Shown: positions 61,327 through 64,000 of the stretch, in pieces
Layout of the letters: each line of letters opens with the position of its first letter
How positions within the stretch are numbered: position 1 is the stretch's first letter
From: Vitreimonas flagellata
Lineage (GTDB): Bacteria > Pseudomonadota > Alphaproteobacteria > Caulobacterales > Aquidulcibacteraceae
Assembly: GCF_004634425.1 (NCBI RefSeq)
Contig: NZ_SBJL01000001.1
Coordinates: forward strand, 841,001 to 905,000
Length of the DNA stretch: 64,000 bases
Direction: 5' to 3'
The notes under the pieces: generated by a model
Database searches by the model: none
What the model was told of the DNA's origin: nothing
Seen by the model: only the letters and a program-made list of their open reading frames with translations
Program-made: the position numbers and the translations under genes

Positions 61327-62657
61327 ACGCTGGCGTTTGCTTCAACCGGCGGCAGCCGATTACGCAGGAAATACCAGCGCGCCAGCAGCACCGCCGCGCT
61401 CAGCACGCTTGCCCAGAAGATCGCGAACAACAGCCCGGCGACACCCATGCCTTCATGCTCGGCCAGCCAATAGCCGATAAGCGGCATGACCACCGCGTAC
61501 GCGGCAATGTGGCTGAAGGTCGGAAACCAATTGTCGCTGCGCGCGCGTAAAGCGGACGCGGCGACGACTTGCGTACCGTCCGGCAACAGCACGAGCGACG
61601 CGATCCACATCAAAGACGCAATGAGCGCGGCGAGGCCGACGTCAGCCGTATAAACACGGCCAATCGGTTCGGCGAACAAAAGGATCACGACGGCGGCGAC
61701 CAACATCGCAATCGCGTTCAGCCAAATACCCGTCCAGCCTGCACGCACCGCATCTTGCGGCGCTTGCCGCCCTACTGCTTCGGAGACCAGCACTGCTGTC
61801 GCCGCAGATATGCCAAGCGCCAGCATGAACACGAGTGCGAGCAGATTGAGAATGATCTGATAGGCCGAGACGACATCCGCACCTATGCGGCCCGCAATGA
61901 CGGTCATCGCGGAGAACGCGCCAGCTTCAACGGCCTGGCTCACAGCTGCTGCAATGCCGACCGCGAGCAAGGCGCGATAGCTCGGCCCTCCCGCACCCAT
62001 TTTGCGCACGCCATAGCGCGCGCCTTCGCGCAGCATGAAGATCGCGAGCAGCAAAGCGCCCGCGAGAAACACGCGCGCGCCCACTGTGGCCCACGCCGAG
62101 CCGACAGCGCCATGCTCCGGCACCCACCACAAATTCAGCGCGAGGTTCACGCCGTTCGCCAGCCACATCACGGCCGTCGAAATGCCGGGCTTCTTGATCG
62201 CTTCCAGAAAGTACGTGCCGGCGATGTACATCAAGTGCAGCGGGATTGAGAGGGCAAGCACCGACATCACCGGCGCCGATGGCCCGGCCAAGCTCTCCTC
62301 GATGCCAAACACCGTGAAGAGATTTTTGCCCGCGGCCCACATCGCCAACGCCGACACGATGCCGGCGACCACCGCGATCACCAAGCCACGACGCAACGCA
62401 ACGCCTGCGCCCTCCGCATGGCCTTCGCCCAACGAGCGCGCAGCCAACACTTGCACGCCTTGCAGCAAGCCAATCGCGGCGACCAAGAACACGGCGGTCG
62501 GCGCCCATCCGAGCGCCTGGTGCGGCAGCTCGTCCGGCGCCAATTGGCCGACAACGACCACGTCCACCAACGCCATGCCGATAATGCCGAGCCGCGCGAG
62601 CGCGGTCGGTCCGGCAATGCGCAGCAAAGGCGCGACGTATGAGCGTGTCGACCGCAT
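61323..62657 (-). CDS. MATE-family multidrug/toxin exporter
   Basis: This 444-residue inner-membrane protein has twelve predicted helices in two homologous halves: LLRIAGPTALARLGIIGMAL opening the first, and LLAVGIAAAVSQAVEAGAFS opening the second. Further marks are MALVDVVVVGQLAPDELP, LALNLWWVPEHGAVGSAWA and the GISAATAVLVSEAVGRQ segment. It couples ion entry to export of cationic compounds. The adjacent minus-strand membrane gene lies 42 nt upstream. Confidence 0.92.
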   Translation of the reverse strand: MRSTRSYVAPLLRIAGPTALARLGIIGMALVDVVVVGQLAPDELPHQALGWAPTAVFLVAAIGLLQGVQVLAARSLGEGHAEGAGVALRRGLVIAVVAGIVSALAMWAAGKNLFTVFGIEESLAGPSAPVMSVLALSIPLHLMYIAGTYFLEAIKKPGISTAVMWLANGVNLALNLWWVPEHGAVGSAWATVGARVFLAGALLLAIFMLREGARYGVRKMGAGGPSYRALLAVGIAAAVSQAVEAGAFSAMTVIAGRIGADVVSAYQIILNLLALVFMLALGISAATAVLVSEAVGRQAPQDAVRAGWTGIWLNAIAMLVAAVVILLFAEPIGRVYTADVGLAALIASLMWIASLVLLPDGTQVVAASALRARSDNWFPTFSHIAAYAVVMPLIGYWLAEHEGMGVAGLLFAIFWASVLSAAVLLARWYFLRNRLPPVEANASV

Positions 62658-62699
62658 GGGGAGGCGCCGTTTAGCTGAACGGCGAGAGTCGGTCGAGGC

Positions 62700-63569
62700 T
62701 TAAGCGGCGGATTGCTGCGCCGCAGCAGGCTTTAGGCCGCGATACAAATACGTCGAAAGCCCTGCTTCGAGTGAGGAATAGAGGGCGAAGGTTATGAAGC
62801 TCGTCACGAACACGTAGCCGATAAAGAGCACTGGATTGCTCTGCGCGACGGCGGCCGTCGCCATCGGGTCCAGCGCGTTGATGCCGGCGATGGCGGCGAC
62901 AACGTAATCAAGCGCCGCGACCAGCACATAGGCTGGCCCAAGCAACATCAGCCGCGCTGCCGTGATGCGCAGCATCGAGCCTTTGGTCCACGCCCATGTT
63001 TCAAACGTGAGAATGCGCCCGGCTTCGACGCTTGCAGGCGCCGCCAGATAGAGGCGCGATGTGAGCAATATCCACACGATTGTGTAGAAGAGCGCAAAGC
63101 TCACGAGCGCACCCGGCTGCTCTTGAACGAAGCGCGTCATGACCGAAATCACCGCCGCCTGATCCGAACCAGCGCGCTCAAGATCGCCGATATAAGGCGC
63201 CATCGGTCCGGCGAAGAGTGCGATCATCCCGGGGATCAGCAGCACGAACATGACGATGCACATGAAGAAGCCGACGACCGCCATCGCCGCCCACACGCGC
63301 AAGCCGTCATTCAGAACACGTTGCTGTGCGCTTGCGGCGAGGCCGAAGGCCGCCACGATAAACGCGGCGTAGGTGATCGCGCGCACGAACATCGCGCCAA
63401 CCGCCGTCAGCAGGCCGACCTGCGGCACGAACAACGCCAACCCGGTCACCAAGGCGAGCACAAGCGCGCAGATCAACGAGGCGCTCAGCACGAACCGCAG
63501 GTTCGACCGCACGCTCGCCAGAGCCGCCCCAACGCTTTCCTGAACTGGCACCGCGCCGCCTTCGGCCAT
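62700..63569 (-). CDS. Polytopic membrane protein of unknown function
   Basis: This 289-residue protein has about six hydrophobic helices (for example FVLSASLICALVLALVTGLA, AMAVVGFFMCIVMFVLLIPG, FALFYTIVWILLTSRLYLAA, LFIGYVFVTSFITFALYSSL). The layout and the LYLAAPASVEAG segment resemble alphaproteobacterial glycerophosphoryl-diester-phosphodiesterase-membrane-domain-like hypothetical proteins, but no motif fixes a function. The ribosome site AAGGGAG supports the ATG at 63569. It is upstream of the MATE gene on the same strand. Confidence 0.7.
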   Translation of the reverse strand: MAEGGAVPVQESVGAALASVRSNLRFVLSASLICALVLALVTGLALFVPQVGLLTAVGAMFVRAITYAAFIVAAFGLAASAQQRVLNDGLRVWAAMAVVGFFMCIVMFVLLIPGMIALFAGPMAPYIGDLERAGSDQAAVISVMTRFVQEQPGALVSFALFYTIVWILLTSRLYLAAPASVEAGRILTFETWAWTKGSMLRITAARLMLLGPAYVLVAALDYVVAAIAGINALDPMATAAVAQSNPVLFIGYVFVTSFITFALYSSLEAGLSTYLYRGLKPAAAQQSAA

Positions 63570-63658
63570 GATTTTTCTCCCTTACGAGGCGCTTATGCCT
63601 GCATTTGCCGCCGCCCGCGAGGCTTGAAGGCGCTGGCCCGGCGCGGCATGTGATCGCC

Positions 63659-64000
63659 ATGAAACCTGTTCACGTCGTCGGCGGCGGTATGGCCGGATCG
63701 GAAGCCGCTTGGGCGCTGGCGAATGCTGGCGTGCCGGTGGTGCTGCACGAGATGCGGCCGGTGGTAAAAACCGACGCGCACCATACCGATAAGTTCGCGG
63801 AACTGGTCTGCTCCAATTCGTTCCGCAGCGACGATTGGCGAGGCAATGCCGTCGGCCTGTTGCACGAGGAAATGCGCCGCCTGGGCTCGCTGGTGATGGC
63901 GAGTGCAGGTCCCGCGCAAGTGCCGGCGGGCAGTGCGCTGGCGGTGGACCGCGATGTGTTCAGCGATGCGGTGACCGCCGCACTGACGGCGCACGAATTG
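63659..64000 (+). CDS. trmFO: Methylenetetrahydrofolate-tRNA-(uracil-5-)-methyltransferase TrmFO (5' part)
   Basis: The first 114 codons run to the window edge. This folate/FAD-dependent enzyme makes m5U54 in tRNA. It shows the FAD motif [72 protein letters not shown] and [19 protein letters not shown], all diagnostic of TrmFO. The remaining two thirds or more lie outside the window. Confidence 0.95.
   Translation, partial: MKPVHVVGGGMAGSEAAWALANAGVPVVLHEMRPVVKTDAHHTDKFAELVCSNSFRSDDWRGNAVGLLHEEMRRLGSLVMASAGPAQVPAGSALAVDRDVFSDAVTAALTAHEL

Noticed and set aside
1-64000. CRISPR arrays, insertion sequences or prophage
   Set aside because: No regularly spaced direct repeats with unique spacers, no transposase and no phage genes were found; the only phased repeats are the short operator-like sites.

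Overview
The window is 64 kb of GC-rich, densely packed chromosome from an alphaproteobacterium, most likely in or near Caulobacterales (Hyphomonadaceae/Caulobacteraceae-like). The evidence is a Shemin-type hemA, a MucR/Ros regulator, popZ directly before valS, a plsX-fabH-ihfA cluster, a CBP3-type ubiquinol-cytochrome c chaperone next to a BamE-like lipoprotein, motB and TonB-dependent receptors. There is no rRNA operon, insertion sequence, integrase, prophage or CRISPR array. Two tRNAs (Cys, Asn) lie at about 50 kb. The assignment rests on gene content only.

Region 1 (1-14 kb) is the most distinctive part. It holds inositol catabolism genes (iolD, cut by the window edge; a fused iolC-DUF2090; an RpiR-type regulator; two tandem iolG-like dehydrogenases). 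Next come a TonB-dependent receptor, a two-domain beta-propeller phytase lipoprotein and a second, related TonB receptor. By eye I find repeated 14-bp sites of the form (N)(G/C)AA-N6-TT(C/T)C spaced 29-30 bp apart in three promoter regions: before iolC, between the regulator and iolG, and between the receptor and the phytase. I read this as one regulon joining capture and dephosphorylation of phytate (inositol hexakisphosphate) at the outer membrane to oxidation of the released inositol. The genes are recognised from sequence; the shared control and phytate as the receptor substrate are inferences.

Region 2 (14-31 kb) is housekeeping. It contains an OmpA-like lipoprotein gene, ihfA, fabH, plsX, the bc1 chaperone and bamE, and the K+-independent proton pyrophosphatase. 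A minus-strand run follows: glyA, nrdR, ribD (reductase half only), ribE, ribB fused to a decayed ribA, ribH, nusB, thiL. A haem block holds mucR, a small DUF6898-like gene, hemA and hemB. The two defective riboflavin genes imply that the deaminase and GTP cyclohydrolase II are encoded elsewhere.

Region 3 (31-50 kb) mixes a CaiB-type racemase/transferase, a decayed receiver protein, a hydroxyacid dehydrogenase with a flavin reductase, motB, two small unknown genes around a nested palindrome, AsmA, a His-rich CobW GTPase coupled to a WD40 protein, a LysE exporter with DUF3137, a carboxylesterase, an SDR, valS, popZ, a pcm-like gene and an extensin-like protein.

Region 4 (50-64 kb) holds the tRNAs, an acyltransferase-3, a PYROXD2-like oxidoreductase, a TPR protein, an Atm1-like ABC exporter, a LOG protein, an ECF sigma factor with a coupled membrane protein, gltX, a MATE exporter, a membrane protein and the start of trmFO. 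Convergent genes often share a 4-nt stop-codon overlap, so genome packing is extreme.
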